64,000 bases of DNA from Malachius bipustulatus. Lineage: Eukaryota > Arthropoda > Insecta > Coleoptera > Melyridae. Made by a program: the position numbers and the translations under genes. The notes under the pieces were generated by a model. That model did no database searches. It saw only the letters and a list, made by a program, of their open reading frames with translations, and was not told the origin of the DNA. Position 1 is the stretch's first letter. Every line of letters begins with the position of its first letter. The stretch spans positions 8,556,001-8,620,000 of the forward strand of contig OU342635.1 in assembly GCA_910589415.1 (NCBI GenBank), given 5' to 3'. Shown piece by piece: positions 10,701-25,700 of the stretch.

Positions 10701-13700
10701 GCGATTCGATCCTGAAAGGGGCTAAAATAATGCGGCTCGATGCCGCGATGGTAATGACGAATCGCCACGGTGACAGGATCAAAATTTAGGGAAGGACCAG
10801 GCTATAATTGCCAATGATTGACAGGAACACAATTAATTAATAATTATCGAAATTACTGACCTTGTGTCTTGTCCGACTAAAGGGGCACTTGTTTTAATTT
10901 GCGAGATGTTGTAACTATTATTATTGTTCACTTTGCTCCACTATACCCACGATTGTTCCACTACTTTATACCGCTTCCTTATTTAATTAAAGAACTAGGT
11001 ATCCCGTTCCCGTAACACCAGCATCGACGAGTCTGGTACGAACGGCACTATGTCGGGCTCTTTCCTCTCTCGATGTTAAACCTCGACTCTTCTCTCTATG
11101 TGTGGTCCTGTCCGGTCAGGTGTCCTTCTCCTTCGTCCCGATGTGTAAAGGGATAGGAAGGGGTAGGAAACGGTGGTGTCTTAGAGAATACGAATCGATT
11201 ATTCACCAAGGACGTAACATACCGCCCACCAAAATTACCGGAGGAATTTTCCGCTATCAGAAAATTGAACCAAAAGCGAAACTAACGAAAACGAAACTAA
11301 CGACAATAACAAAAACGAAACGAAACGAAACGACAAGTCAGGGACGAAATTCCCTGAGTCCGTTACTGGTTAGGTAACGGGCAAAGTTTGACCAGAGGTC
11401 GTTTACAAAGACCTCTGGTCGTACGAACCGAGGCAACCCTGGCGACACCATCCGCACCAGGGTGCAGAGAAACAATTCTTCCTAGAGCCCATTTCAAAGG
11501 AGACAACAATTCATCCTTTATCAACACCAACGAACCGATATCCGTTGACTCAAACAAATGGGTTTTCGACCATTTACTCCTCTGGTGGAAATTATGAAGA
11601 TATTCAGCCCTCCAACGTGTCCAAAAATCACGTTGCATCCGTTGCACCAATTGCCAACGAGAAAGACGAGAAATCTTCAGATGTGACAAGTTCACATCCG
11701 GCACCGACGACAGAGGTTCCAAGGTCAGAAAATGACCAGGGGTCAACGCGGATAGATCGTTGGGGTCGCTACTAATGGGGCAAAGGGGGCGCGAATTCAA
11801 GACGGCCTCGATCTGAACGATGAAGGTGTTCAGCTCCTCATAAGTCAAAATTTGACCACCAATAACACGGGCCATGTGTGTTTTGACGGACTTAACACCG
11901 CTCTCCCACAGTCCACCGAAGTGTGGAGCTGAGGGTGGATTGAAGTGCCATCGAATACCTTCCCCTTCTGCGGCGATTTTCAAATTTGAGTTGAGCTCCT
12001 TGTTAGCTCCGACGAAATTGGTTCCACAGTCACTGTAGATGTCACTACAGCGACCGCGGCGAGCGACAAACCTCCTAAGAGCTGCCAGGAAAGTCTCTGA
12101 CGATAAATCAGAAGCGATTTCGAGATGAATCGCGCGAGTCGCGAAACATACGAACAAACATAAATAGGCTTTAGAAGTTTTGACACCCCTATACCTCGAC
12201 AAGACAATAGGAAAGGGTCCCCCATAATCGACCCCGACACAACTAAAAGGCTTCAATTGGGAGACACGAGCGACAGGTAAATTCCCCATGGGAGGCTCCA
12301 ACGAGAGGGGACGAGTGCGAAAGCAACGATTGCATTTCGACAAATAACTACGAATGACCCTACGAGCAGACAGGATCCAAAAATTTTGTTGAAGGAGATA
12401 ATGAGTAGTGTTCACTCCTGGGTGCAAATTACCTCGATGTATCTGATCAATCAAAAGTTCAACCAACCTATGCCTTCCTGGCAACAATGCGGGATATTTA
12501 GCGTCGAATGCTAAACCCGAATGCAACAGTCGACCCCCGACTCGCAAAATACCGAAATCATCAATAAAGGGCGACAATGACTGCAAGTACTTGGCACATG
12601 GTTTACCAGAGCGAATTTTCTCCAATTCCGAAGAGAAGACCGAAGATTGAACAATTCTAACAATGTGCATGAGAGCAGCATGCAACTCAGAGACACTCAA
12701 TGCACCAGTGGTCCTATTGACAGCACGACAATTGTTAGTGAAACGAAAACAACGAGCGATAATACCCTGAATTTTCCTCAAAGAAGAAAATCTTTTCAAC
12801 AAAACATCGACATCCGAAATCTCTATCGTAGCGAACAAAACAATATTCCTTTTCTCCAGTTCAACATCAGAAGTGGGAGCAATGGGAAAGAGTGCTGGCC
12901 AAGATTCCAGCGGCAATCTGAGGAATTCAGGCCCCGCCCACCATGCGGAAGCCCCGACTAACTCCTCTGGTAACAAGCCCCGAGACGCGACGTCCGCTGG
13001 GTTGTCACCTGAACGTACATGATTCCAACAATCCGGAGGAATTCGATCCTGAATGTGGACGACACGATTCGAAACAAAAGTCTTCCACCGATGTGGAGAC
13101 GACTTGATCCAGGATAGAGCGACCGAAGAGTCACTCCAAGCGAAAACCTTATCAACAACAATGGATTGAGGACCTTGTTCAAGGACGAACGAAACGAGAT
13201 CTGATAGTAAGACTGCGGCACACAATTCCAGCCGTGGAACGGAGAGTGGTTTGAGCGGAGCAACACGAGACTTGGCAGTAACGAAACGAACCTGCACATT
13301 GCCATCGGCGTCCTCGAAACGATAATACACCACACCCGCATAACCTGCAGTCGACGCATCACAAAATGCGTGCAGTTGACACGACACGAAAGATCCTTCG
13401 GGAACCAAGCACCTAGGGATTGTCAACTTGGATAAAACATGAAGAGTGGACTTATATCGATTCCACTTTTCGACAACATCAGCTGGTGGATCTTCATCCC
13501 AATCCAGCCCGAGATACCACAAATGTTGAATGACTCGTTTTGCCATAAAGGTCAATGGGCACAAGAAACCCAACGGGTCATAGATCTTAGCGACTTCTGA
13601 GAGAATGCTTCTCTTAGTACAAGGTGAATCTATGGACTTAACCATGAACGAAAACGAATCAGTAGCCGATTGCCACTGAAGGCCAAGAATTTTCACCGAA

Positions 13701-16700
13701 AAGTCCGATTCCGAATCAAAGTTGGATGACTGCTGTTGACAATGTTCAACCGGCAGATCCTGAAGCAATTGTGGATTGTTAGCAGACCATTTCCGCAACT
13801 CAAATTGTCCCAATTGCAATAGCGAAATGAGCTGATTTCTCAACTCCAAGGTTTCCTCGATTTGATTTGCCCCAATGGCAAAATCATCGACATAAAGCCC
13901 GAGACGAATGGCTTTCGAAGCGAGAGGAAACTTCTCAGAATTTTCTTGAGCTAATTGTAACAAGCACCTAATGGCCAAATATGGCGAGGACGAAACACCA
14001 TAAGTTACAGTGTTCAATTTGTAACTTCGAATAGGATCCTTTTCTGAAAAACGCCAACGAATTAATTGATACTGTCGATGTGAATCTCCAACTAAAATTT
14101 GCCGATACATCTGCCTAATGTCACAAGTGAACACGAATTTGTTCTCTCGAAAACGAAGCAAAACACTAGTGATGTCATTTTGCAACTTCGGACCAATCAA
14201 CAAGGTATCATTTAACGAAAGATTGTTCGATGCTTTGGCCGAGGCGTCGAACACGACACGAATTTTCGACGATACTGGGGCGAGCGAAGACACATCAGAA
14301 GACATCGAAACACCAGGGTCTTTAAAAACGCAATGATGCGGAATGTAATAAGAGTTTGCAGATTCCGACTCCAATGGCACCAACGACATGTGCCCAGCCT
14401 CCAAATAATCTTTCATAAACTCTACATACATGTCTCTAATGTGAGGCAACCTCGACAATCGTCTCTCCAAAGCGAGCAAACGACGATCTGCGACATTCAA
14501 CGAATCATTAAAGATAGGCAACTCTTTGCTATCCTTAAATGGCAACAATACCCCAAAACGACCTGATTCTTCTCGATAATGAGACTCAACGAACAACGAC
14601 TCAGCCTCTTGTTCCTCATTAGAGCAAACCTCAACTGAAGGCACCTCCTCAACTCTCCAAAATGCCTTAAGAGTCTCTTCAAGGGTCGAATCTACCGACG
14701 CAAAACAAGCTTGAACCTCGCCCGCAACCTTCGACGAAATGGTTCCCAAAAGAACCCAACCAAACGTCGTGTTCATTGCGGCTGGACAGTTATCACTGCC
14801 CGACAAATAACCACCATGAACAATATTGGGAAAGATGTCAGCTCCTAGCAAAACATCGACAGAACCAGGCGTGTACCAATTAGGATCCGCTAACTTCAAA
14901 TTATCAAGCGCCTTCGATGGCGAAATGTCAACACTGGGAAGTTTTCCACAAATATTGGGCAAGACCAAAGTACTTACTTTAAAAGTAGGTGATGGTACCC
15001 CAACGGGACGAATAATGCAATCAGATGATCCCTGGGCCGATCCCAAGGTCACGTGACCCAAACAAGAAATAGGTGTTGATGATCGATTCAAGTGCAAGCC
15101 CAAACGCTTGCGGCACCGATCAGTAATAAAAGACGACTGACTGCCAGAGTCAATTAAAGAACGAACCACTTGATAGTTGCCCCACTTGTCTTGAACTTCA
15201 ATACATGCGGTTGCTAAAAGAACCGTAGTATTGCTACGAGAACGAGAACGAACATCCTGAAAGGATGGGAGAGAAGACATGGCAACCGTGGATGCGACTG
15301 GAGGCGGCTCAACTCGATGAGAAGCTGCTCCATCCGAATTACTAAGTTTAACGAAATGTAATAAAGAGTGGTGCCGACCTGCACACTCCTTACACGAATG
15401 AGAAGAGGGGCACTGCTTCACCAAGTGTGAAGGGCCAAAACAATTTAGGCACAAGCGCGCTGCCTTCACAGCCTCAAAACGCTTGCGCGGGTCCAACTTC
15501 AAAAAAGAACGACAATTCGAGATCGGGTGTTCTCCATTACAATGGAAGCACGACTGCTTCGATGAAGACGCACTCGACGTTGACAAAAATGCATGTGAAT
15601 TCCTCGATTCCACTTTTCCACCAGACTTGACGCTACTCCGCTTACCAACGACTGCAGACGGAGATAGGTCATTCCCCAAAGATGATTCTAATGCACGACA
15701 CTGTGACGACAAAAACTTGTGCAAATCCTGATATGATGGAAACTCTTCAGATGCAAATTGGAGTTCGAAACGCTTTCGAGTAGCGTTATCCAATTTCTGT
15801 AGCAACCAGTTGAACAAAGTGAAATCCCAGAGAGAGACGCCTGAGACCTGACCCAAAGCTGTAATATTTTCTGAAAAGGTATTCAACAATTCACGAAGCG
15901 ATTGTGAGGAATCAGAATCCGTTATTTTGGGAGCATTACAAATCGCCTGCCAATAACACGTCGCAAGTACTCGCTCATTCTGATACCTTTGGACAAGAGT
16001 ATCGAAAGCTATCACATAATTGTCATCTGTCAGTGGTAAATGTTTGACAAGGGTAAGAGGTTCCTTTGACAAAGTCGAAACTAAATACTGGAACTTCTCA
16101 ATTGGAGCTAACGAATCATTCGAATGAATCAAAGTCCTAAACAAATCATAATAAACCGACCACATCCTCAACGAACCATCAAAAGTAGGTATACCGATAC
16201 GAGGCAATTTCACATGTGAACTTGCAGAGGGGGGTAGCGCGGGAGCACCAGACTGTCGACTATTTAACGATTCACTCGAACCATGACGTGATTTCACCAC
16301 CGTATCCTGAGTCGATTCCAACGACAATTGAACCGCTCTAATCTGAAAATAAACCGAATCAACTTCGATAAGTAGTCCCGAGTATGATTTCCAAATCTCC
16401 GATGACACATCTACGACCAAAGCACTCTTATCTGCCGACTCAACCGTAATCAGGATATTTCTATCAACCTCCTGCACCTGATTGTACAAATCTGAAGCGC
16501 TGTCGCATGCAGCCAGGACAATAAAACGCGACTTTTCATCAATGGGTGCTGAAACTACTGTCAGAATCGAGTTCAAACGAGTCAAAAACTTCGAAACAGA
16601 AGCGTTTGCTCCGACCAAAGTGTTGGACATTTTGCTAAAGAGTATCAACAAAACACTAAAGCAATAAACGAATAAGGGTTATTTTTTACACCTGTAAAAA

Positions 16701-19700
16701 ATACAACGACAACGAAATACGAACAATAACTAAAAATAAGTACCTAACCAAGTGAAGGTTACTTATTTAAAAACGAGTTGAAAATAAATTGACTTTGAAA
16801 TTCACCAAAAAACAATACTTGAGATACCGAGTGTACCCAGTAGGTATACCGTGAATACAAAAATCAATATTTTCCCTGTAACAACGAAAAAGGGTTATTC
16901 GTTAAAAACCTGTAAAAATACAACAACAACGAACGATGAGCAATACCAAAAATAAGTACCTAACCAAGTGAAAGTTACTTATTTAATATCGAGTTGAAAA
17001 TAAATTATTGAATTCGAATTCACCAAAAACAATACTTAAGATACCGAGTGTACCCAGTATACCGTGAATGCAAAAATCAATATTCTGCCCTGCGAATTCA
17101 GAGAGAAAATATTTCAACTATTACAGAGGTTTTTAAAACGAACACCTGCAACGAACGAAGAAGTGGAGTGAGGTGAGAATGGAGTAAAATTAGTGGAATG
17201 GGTGAAAATGCCGTCTGGCGTCCTTTGGATCGACTATTTCGAATCCTTTGACCTACAAACAGGCTACCTTAACACAGTGAGTGAGAAACTAATTTCAAAC
17301 AAATGATGCAACCAATTAATGAACTATATTTCCACGAGCTTTCCTATCCGACTACGGAGGGACCAAAAAAATGTTAACTCCGCGTCAAAGAGCCTAAAAA
17401 TATTAACGACGCGATTCGATCCTGAAAGGGGCTAAAATAATGCGGCTCGATGCCGCGATGGTAATGACGAATCGCCACGGTGACAGGATCAAAATTTAGG
17501 GAAGGACCAGGCTATAATTGCCAATGATTGACAGGAACACAATTAATTAATAATTATCGAAATTACTGACCTTGTGTCTTGTCCGACTAAAGGGGCACTT
17601 GTTTTAATTTGCGAGATGTTGTAACTATTATTATTGTTCACTTTGCTCCACTATACCCACGATTGTTCCACTACTTTATACCGCTTCCTTATTTAATTAA
17701 AGAACTAGGTATCCCGTTCCCGTAACACCAGCATCGACGAGTCTGGTACGAACGGCACTATGTCGGGCTCTTTCCTCTCTCGATGTTAAACCTCGACTCT
17801 TCTCTCTATGTGTGGTCCTGTCCGGTCAGGTGTCCTTCTCCTTCGTCCCGATGTGTAAAGGGATAGGAAGGGGTAGGAAACGGTGGTGTCTTAGAGAATA
17901 CGAATCGATTATTCACCAAGGACGTAACACATAGTATATTATCAAATTCAAAAAAGTTATGACATGTCAAACTTTGCATTGTTGTTGTACATCAGAAATT
18001 CTAAAAATTATTGTAAATTTAAAAACCAGATCATATTTTATATAAATAAAATGTTCTTCTTAAAAATAACAAGTAAATGGTGTACCTACCTCCTTTTCAG
18101 AAATAAAAATTTGTTTATTTTGCGCAAAAAATCAAATTAGCTGAAAATATTCTTTAAAAAGACAAGGAGAAAATATAAGGAGAGGGTTGCTATTAAAAAA
18201 ATGATGACATCATTGACCAAAAACCAATGACGTTTTTATGTTGAATAGCAGTCTCCAAATGGTGTATTACGTAGGTACCTTTTTTTTTCAAAAATAAAGA
18301 TTTCTTCTCTTTTGGCGAAAAAAATTCAAATTTAGCGGGAAATATTTTCTAAAAAGAACTCTACAGCGTTGTATCACAAGGAGAGGGTTGCTATTACAAA
18401 CAATGACGTTTTTATGACAAATAGCAGTTTCCAGGTGGTGTATTACGTACCTATCTTCTTTTCAAAAATAAAAATGTTTTACTTTTTTGGGAAAAAAATG
18501 AAAATTTAGCTGAAAATATTATCTAAAAAGATCTTTGCAGCGTTGTATCACAAGGAGAGGGTTGCTATTACAAACAATGACGTTTTTATGACAAATAGCA
18601 GTTTCCAGGTGGTATATTACGTACCCTTTTTTTTTCAAAAATAAAACTTTAATTTTTTTTGGGGGGGGGGAGAAACAAACAGATTTAGCGACTTTTGCAG
18701 CGATGTATCGCAAGTAGAGGTTTATAGCATAAAAAAAGAAGATGGCATCATTGGCCGAAATCCAATGACGTTTTTATGACGTATAGTACTTTTTTTGTAG
18801 CTTATTAGGTTGTCCAGAACACGTGACCTTTCAACTGTCAAAATGGCGGCCTGTAGAAACACAAACGCAAATCATCGAACCAGAACAGTCAGCACGCGGC
18901 AATTAGAGAAGTTTTATTTTATTTATAACATTTCGAAATAATCAATTCGAACATCGAGCTATATCTTAAGTTTACTGTTATTAAGTGTGTGTGCTTGTCA
19001 GTTACAATAACAGTGATGTTACTAAGAAAAGTATGATTACCTGTTATCTTTAGAAAGTGGTGCTTCCGACATTATGGTTCGCTATAAAGAAAAAATTAGG
19101 ATCTTGAACGGCGTTGATCCATTTTTCTTAACTCCAGAGGATCCTGGACCACCTGTTTCTGCACCAGACATCGTGTCGTATTTAGTGTTGAGCCACACAG
19201 TTTTTATACAAAAGAAAACGAAGGCTTATAAAAGTTTAAGCGGCTACAAGTGCAGGCTTTTGCATTTAATGGGATTGAAGCAAATTGCTAATCATGTGTG
19301 ATCTTCATTGGAAAGGTAAAATGAAAATACTATATCTGTTAACTCCGCGTCAAAGAGCCTAAAAATATTAACGACGCGATTCGATCCTGAAAGGGGCTAA
19401 ATTAATGCGGCTCGATGCCGCGATGGTAATGACGAATCGCCACGGTGACAGGATCAAAATTTAGGGAAGGACCAGGCTATAATTGCCAATGATTGACAGG
19501 AACACAATTAATTAATAATTATCGAAATTACTGACCTTGTGTCTTGTCCGACTAAAGGGGCACTTGTTTTAATTTGCGAGATGTTGTAACTATTATTATT
19601 GTTCACTTTGCTCCACTATACCCACGATTGTTCCACTACTTTATACCGCTTCCTTATTTAATTAAAAGAACTAGGTATCCCGTTCCCGTAACACCAGCAT

Positions 19701-22700
19701 CGACGAGTCTGGTACGAACGGCACTATGTCGGGCTCTTTCCTCTCTCGATGTTAAACCTCGACTCTTCTCTTCTCTCGATGTGTCGTCCTGTCCGGTCAG
19801 GTGTCCTTCTCCTTCGTCCCGATGTGTAAAGGGATAGGAAGGGGTAGGAAACGGTGGTGTCTTAGAGAATACGAATCGATTATTCACCAAGGACGTAACA
19901 TACCGCCCACCAAAATTACCGGAGGAATTTTCCGCTATCAGAAAATTGAACCAAAAGCGAAACTAACGAAAACGAAACTAACGACAATAACAAAAACGAA
20001 ACGAAACGAAACGACAAGTCAGGGACGAAATTCCCTGAGTCCGTTACTGGTTAGGTAACGGGCAAAGTTTGACCAGAGGTCGTTTACAAAGACCTCTGGT
20101 CGTACGAACCGAGGCAACCCTGGCGACACCATCCGCACCAGGGTGCAGAGAAACAATTCTTCCTAGAGCCCATTTCAAAGGAGACAACAATTCATCCTTT
20201 ATCAACACCAACGAACCGATATCCGTTGACTCAAACAAATGGGTTTTCGACCATTTACTCCTCTGGTGGAAATTATGAAGATATTCAGCCCTCCAACGTG
20301 TCCAAAAATCACGTTGCATCCGTTGCACCAATTGCCAACGAGAAAGACGAGAAATCTTCAGATGTGACAAGTTCACATCCGGCACCGACGACAGAGGTTC
20401 CAAGGTCAGAAAATGACCAGGGGTCAACGCGGATAGATCGTTGGGGTCGCTACTAATGGGGCAAAGGGGGCGCGAATTCAAGACGGCCTCGATCTGAACG
20501 ATGAAGGTGTTCAGCTCCTCATAAGTCAAAATTTGACCACCAATAACACGGGCCATGTGTGTTTTGACGGACTTAACACCGCTCTCCCACAGTCCACCGA
20601 AGTGTGGAGCTGAGGGTGGATTGAAGTGCCATCGAATACCTTCCCCTTCTGCGGCGATTTTCAAATTTGAGTTGAGCTCCTTGTTAGCTCCGACGAAATT
20701 GGTTCCACAGTCACTGTAGATGTCACTACAGCGACCGCGGCGAGCGACAAACCTCCTAAGAGCTGCCAGGAAAGTCTCTGACGATAAATCAGAAGCGATT
20801 TCGAGATGAATCGCGCGAGTCGCGAAACATACGAACAAACATAAATAGGCTTTAGAAGTTTTGACACCCCTATACCTCGACAAGACAATAGGAAAGGGTC
20901 CCCCATAATCGACCCCGACACAACTAAAAGGCTTCAATTGGGAGACACGAGCGACAGGTAAATTCCCCATGGGAGGCTCCAACGAGAGGGGACGAGTGCG
21001 AAAGCAACGATTGCATTTCGACAAATAACTACGAATGACCCTACGAGCAGACAGGATCCAAAAATTTTGTTGAAGGAGATAATGAGTAGTGTTCACTCCT
21101 GGGTGCAAATTACCTCGATGTATCTGATCAATCAAAAGTTCAACCAACCTATGCCTTCCTGGCAACAATGCGGGATATTTAGCGTCGAATGCTAAACCCG
21201 AATGCAACAGTCGACCCCCGACTCGCAAAATACCGAAATCATCAATAAAGGGCGACAATGACTGCAAGTACTTGGCACATGGTTTACCAGAGCGAATTTT
21301 CTCCAATTCCGAAGAGAAGACCGAAGATTGAACAATTCTAACAATGTGCATGAGAGCAGCATGCAACTCAGAGACACTCAATGCACCAGTGGTCCTATTG
21401 ACAGCACGACAATTGTTAGTGAAACGAAAACAACGAGCGATAATACCCTGAATTTTCCTCAAAGAAGAAAATCTTTTCAACAAAACATCGACATCCGAAA
21501 TCTCTATCGTAGCGAACAAAACAATATTCCTTTTCTCCAGTTCAACATCAGAAGTGGGAGCAATGGGAAAGAGTGCTGGCCAAGATTCCAGCGGCAATCT
21601 GAGGAATTCAGGCCCCGCCCACCATGCGGAAGCCCCGACTAACTCCTCTGGTAACAAGCCCCGAGACGCGACGTCCGCTGGGTTGTCACCTGAACGTACA
21701 TGATTCCAACAATCCGGAGGAATTCGATCCTGAATGTGGACGACACGATTCGAAACAAAAGTCTTCCACCGATGTGGAGACGACTTGATCCAGGATAGAG
21801 CGACCGAAGAGTCACTCCAAGCGAAAACCTTATCAACAACAATGGATTGAGGACCTTGTTCAAGGACGAACGAAACGAGATCTGATAGTAAGACTGCGGC
21901 ACACAATTCCAGCCGCGGAACGGAGAGTGGTTTGAGCGGAGCAACACGAGACTTGGCAGTAACGAAACGAACCTGCACATTGCCATCGGCGTCCTCGAAA
22001 CGATAATACACCACACCCGCATAACCTGCAGTCGACGCATCACAAAATGCGTGCAGTTGACACGACACGAAAGATCCTTCGGGAACCAAGCACCTAGGGA
22101 TTGTCAACTTGGATAAAACATGAAGAGTGGACTTATATCGATTCCACTTTTCGACAACATCAGCTGGTGGATCTTCATCCCAATCCAGCCCGAGATACCA
22201 CAAATGTTGAATGACTCGTTTTGCCATAAAGGTCAATGGGCACAAGAAACCCAACGGGTCATAGATCTTAGCGACTTCTGAGAGAATGCTTCTCTTAGTA
22301 CAAGGTGAATCGATGGACTTAACCATGAACGAAAACGAATCAGTAGCCGATTGCCACTGAAGGCCAAGAATTTTCACCGAAAAGTCCGATTCCGAATCAA
22401 AGTTGGATGACTGCTGTTGACAATGTTCAACCGGCAGATCCTGAAGCAATTGTGGATTGTTAGCAGACCATTTCCGCAACTCAAATTGTCCCAATTGCAA
22501 TAGCGAAATGAGCTGATTTCTCAACTCCAAGGTTTCCTCGATTTGATTTGCCCCAATGGCAAAATCATCGACATAAAGCCCGAGACGAATGGCTTTCGAA
22601 GCGAGAGGAAACTTCTCAGAATTTTCTTGAGCTAATTGTAACAAGCACCTAATGGCCAAATATGGCGAGGACGAAACACCATAAGTTACAGTGTTCAATT

Positions 22701-25700
22701 TGTAACTTCGAATAGGATCCTTTTCTGAAAAACGCCAACGAATTAATTGATACTGTCGATGTGAATCTCCAACTAAAATTTGCCGATACATCTGCCTAAT
22801 GTCACAAGTGAACACGAATTTGTTCTCTCGAAAACGAAGCAAAACACTAGTGATGTCATTTTGCAACTTCGGACCAATCAACAAGGTATCATTTAACGAA
22901 AGATTGTTCGATGCTTTGGCCGAGGCGTCGAACACGACACGAATTTTCGACGATACTGGGGCGAGCGAAGACACATCAGAAGACATCGAAACACCAGGGT
23001 CTTTAAAAACGCAATGATGCGGAATGTAATAAGAGTTTGCAGATTCCGACTCCAATGGCACCAACGACATGTGCCCAGCCTCCAAATAATCTTTCATAAA
23101 CTCTACATACATGTCTCTAATGTGAGGCAACCTCGACAATCGTCTCTCCAAAGCGAGCAAACGACGATCTGCGACATTCAACGAATCATTAAAGATAGGC
23201 AACTCTTTGCTATCCTTAAATGGCAACAATACCCCAAAACGACCTGATTCTTCTCGATAATGAGACTCAACGAACAACGACTCAGCCTCTTGTTCCTCAT
23301 TAGAGCAAACCTCAACTGAAGGCACCTCCTCAACTCTCCAAAATGCCTTAAGAGTCTCTTCAAGGGTCGAATCTACCGACGCAAAACAAGCTTGAACCTC
23401 GCCCGCAACCTTCGACGAAATGGTTCCCAAAAGAACCCAACCAAACGTCGTGTTCATTGCGGCTGGACAGTCATCACTGCCCGACAAATAACCACCATGA
23501 ACAATATTGGGAAAGATGTCAGCTCCTAGCAAAACATCGACAGAACCAGGCGTGTACCAATTAGGATCCGCTAACTTCAAATTATCAAGCGCCTTCGATG
23601 GCGAAATGTCAACACTGGGAAGTTTTCCACAAATATTGGGCAAGACCAAAGTACTTACTTTAAAAGTAGGTGATGGTACCCCAACGGGACGAATAATGCA
23701 ATCAGATGATCCCTGGGCCGATCCCAAGGTCACGTGACCCAAACAAGAAATAGGTGTTGATGATCGATTCAAGTGCAAGCCCAAACGCTTGCGGCACCGA
23801 TCAGTAATAAAAGACGACTGACTGCCAGAGTCAATTAAAGAACGAACCACTTGATAGTTGCCCCACTTGTCTTGAACTTCAATACATGCGGTTGCTAAAA
23901 GAACCGTAGTATTGCTACGAGAACGAGAACGAACATCCTGAAAGGATGGGAGAGAAGACATGGCAACCGTAGATGCGACTGGAGGCGGCTCAACTCGATG
24001 AGAAGCTGCTCCATCCGAATTACTAAGTTTAACGAAATGTAATAAAGAGTGGTGCCGACCTGCACACTCCTTACACGAATGAGAAGAGGGGCACTGCTTC
24101 ACCAAGTGTGAAGGGCCAAAACAATTTAGGCACAAGCGCGCTGCCTTCACAGCCTCAAAACGCTTGCGCGGGTCCAACTTCAAAAAAGAACGACAATTCG
24201 AGATCGGGTGTTCTCCATTACAATGGAAGCACGACTGCTTCGATGAAGACGCACTCGACGTTGACAAAAATGCATGTGAATTCCTCGATTCCACTTTTCC
24301 ACCAGACTTGACGCTACTCCGCTTACCAACGACTGCAGACGGAGATAGGTCATTCCCCAAAGATGATTCTAATGCACGACACTGTGACGACAAAAACTTG
24401 TGCAAATCCTGATATGATGGAAACTCTTCAGATGCAAATTGGAGTTCGAAACGCTTTCGAGTAGCGTTATCCAATTTCTGTAGCAACCAGTTGAACAAAG
24501 TGAAATCCCAGAGAGAGACGCCTGAGACCTGACCCAAAGCTGTAATATTTTCTGAAAAGGTATTCAACAATTCACGAAGCGATTGTGAGGAATCAGAATC
24601 CGTTATTTTGGGAGCATTACAAATCGCCTGCCAATAACACGTCGCAAGTACTCGCTCATTCTGATACCTTTGGACAAGAGTATCGAAAGCTATCACATAA
24701 TTGTCATCTGTCAGTGGTAAATGTTTGACAAGGGTAAGAGGTTCCTTTGACAAAGTCGAAACTAAATACTGGAACTTCTCAATTGGAGCTAACGAATCAT
24801 TCGAATGAATCAAAGTCCTAAACAAATCATAATAAACCGACCACATCCTCAACGAACCATCAAAAGTAGGTATACCGATACGAGGCAATTTCACATGTGA
24901 ACTTGCAGAGGGGGGTAGCGCGGGAGCACCAGACTGTCGACTATTTAACGATTCACTCGAACCATGACGTGATTTCACCACCGTATCCTGAGTCGATTCC
25001 AACGACAATTGAACCGCTCTAATCTGAAAATAAACCGAATCAACTTCGATAAGTAGTCCCGAGTATGATTTCCAAATCTCCGATGACACATCTACGACCA
25101 AAGCACTCTTATCTGCCGACTCAACCGTAATCAGGATATTTCTATCAACCTCCTGCACCTGATTGTACAAATCTGAAGCGCTGTCGCATGCAGCCAGGAC
25201 AATAAAACGCGACTTTTCATCAATGGGTGCTGAAACTACTGTCAGAATCGAGTTCAAACGAGTCAAAAACTTCGAAACAGAAGCGTTTGCTCCGACCAAA
25301 GTGTTGGACATTTTGCTAAAGAGTATCAACAAAACACTAAAGCAATAAACGAATAAGGGTTATTTTTTACACCTGTAAAAAATACAACGACAACGAAATA
25401 CGAACAATAACTAAAAATAAGTACCTAACCAAGTGAAGGTTACTTATTTAAAAACGAGTTGAAAATAAATTGACTTTGAAATTCACCAAAAAACAATACT
25501 TGAGATACCGAGTGTACCCAGTAGGTATACCGTGAATACAAAAATCAATATTTTCCCTGTAACAACGAAAAAGGGTTATTCGTTAAAAACCTGTAAAAAT
25601 ACAACAACAACGAACGATGAGCAATACCAAAAATAAGTACCTAACCAAGTGAAAGTTACTTATTTAATATCGAGTTGAAAATAAATTATTGAATTCGAAT

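Larger units (their letters stand above)
10657..17934 (-). mobile_element. Full-length BEL/Pao LTR retrotransposon, copy 1
   Basis: The element spans 10662-17929 (7268 bp) and is read on the minus strand. It has two 558-bp LTRs that appear identical, with TG...CA ends, flanked by the 5-bp target duplication catag at 10657-10661 and 17930-17934. Five-base duplications suit BEL/Pao. Inside are an intact gag-pol frame, a leader with two direct repeats, and a GGTGGGCGG polypurine stretch beside the 3' LTR. There is no env. Identical LTRs indicate a recent insertion. The host DNA is the 21-kb intron of the Ig gene, which runs on the opposite strand. Confidence 0.93.

Noticed and set aside
11545..11775. 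Many plus-strand open frames inside the two BEL elements
   Set aside because: They are antisense or out-of-frame shadows of the long minus-strand gag-pol frame and are duplicated exactly in both copies.
16631..16651. Seven codons upstream of the BEL ATG as part of the protein
   Set aside because: They open with TTG, not ATG; the first ATG in frame (16630, and 25311 in copy 2) is the reasonable start.
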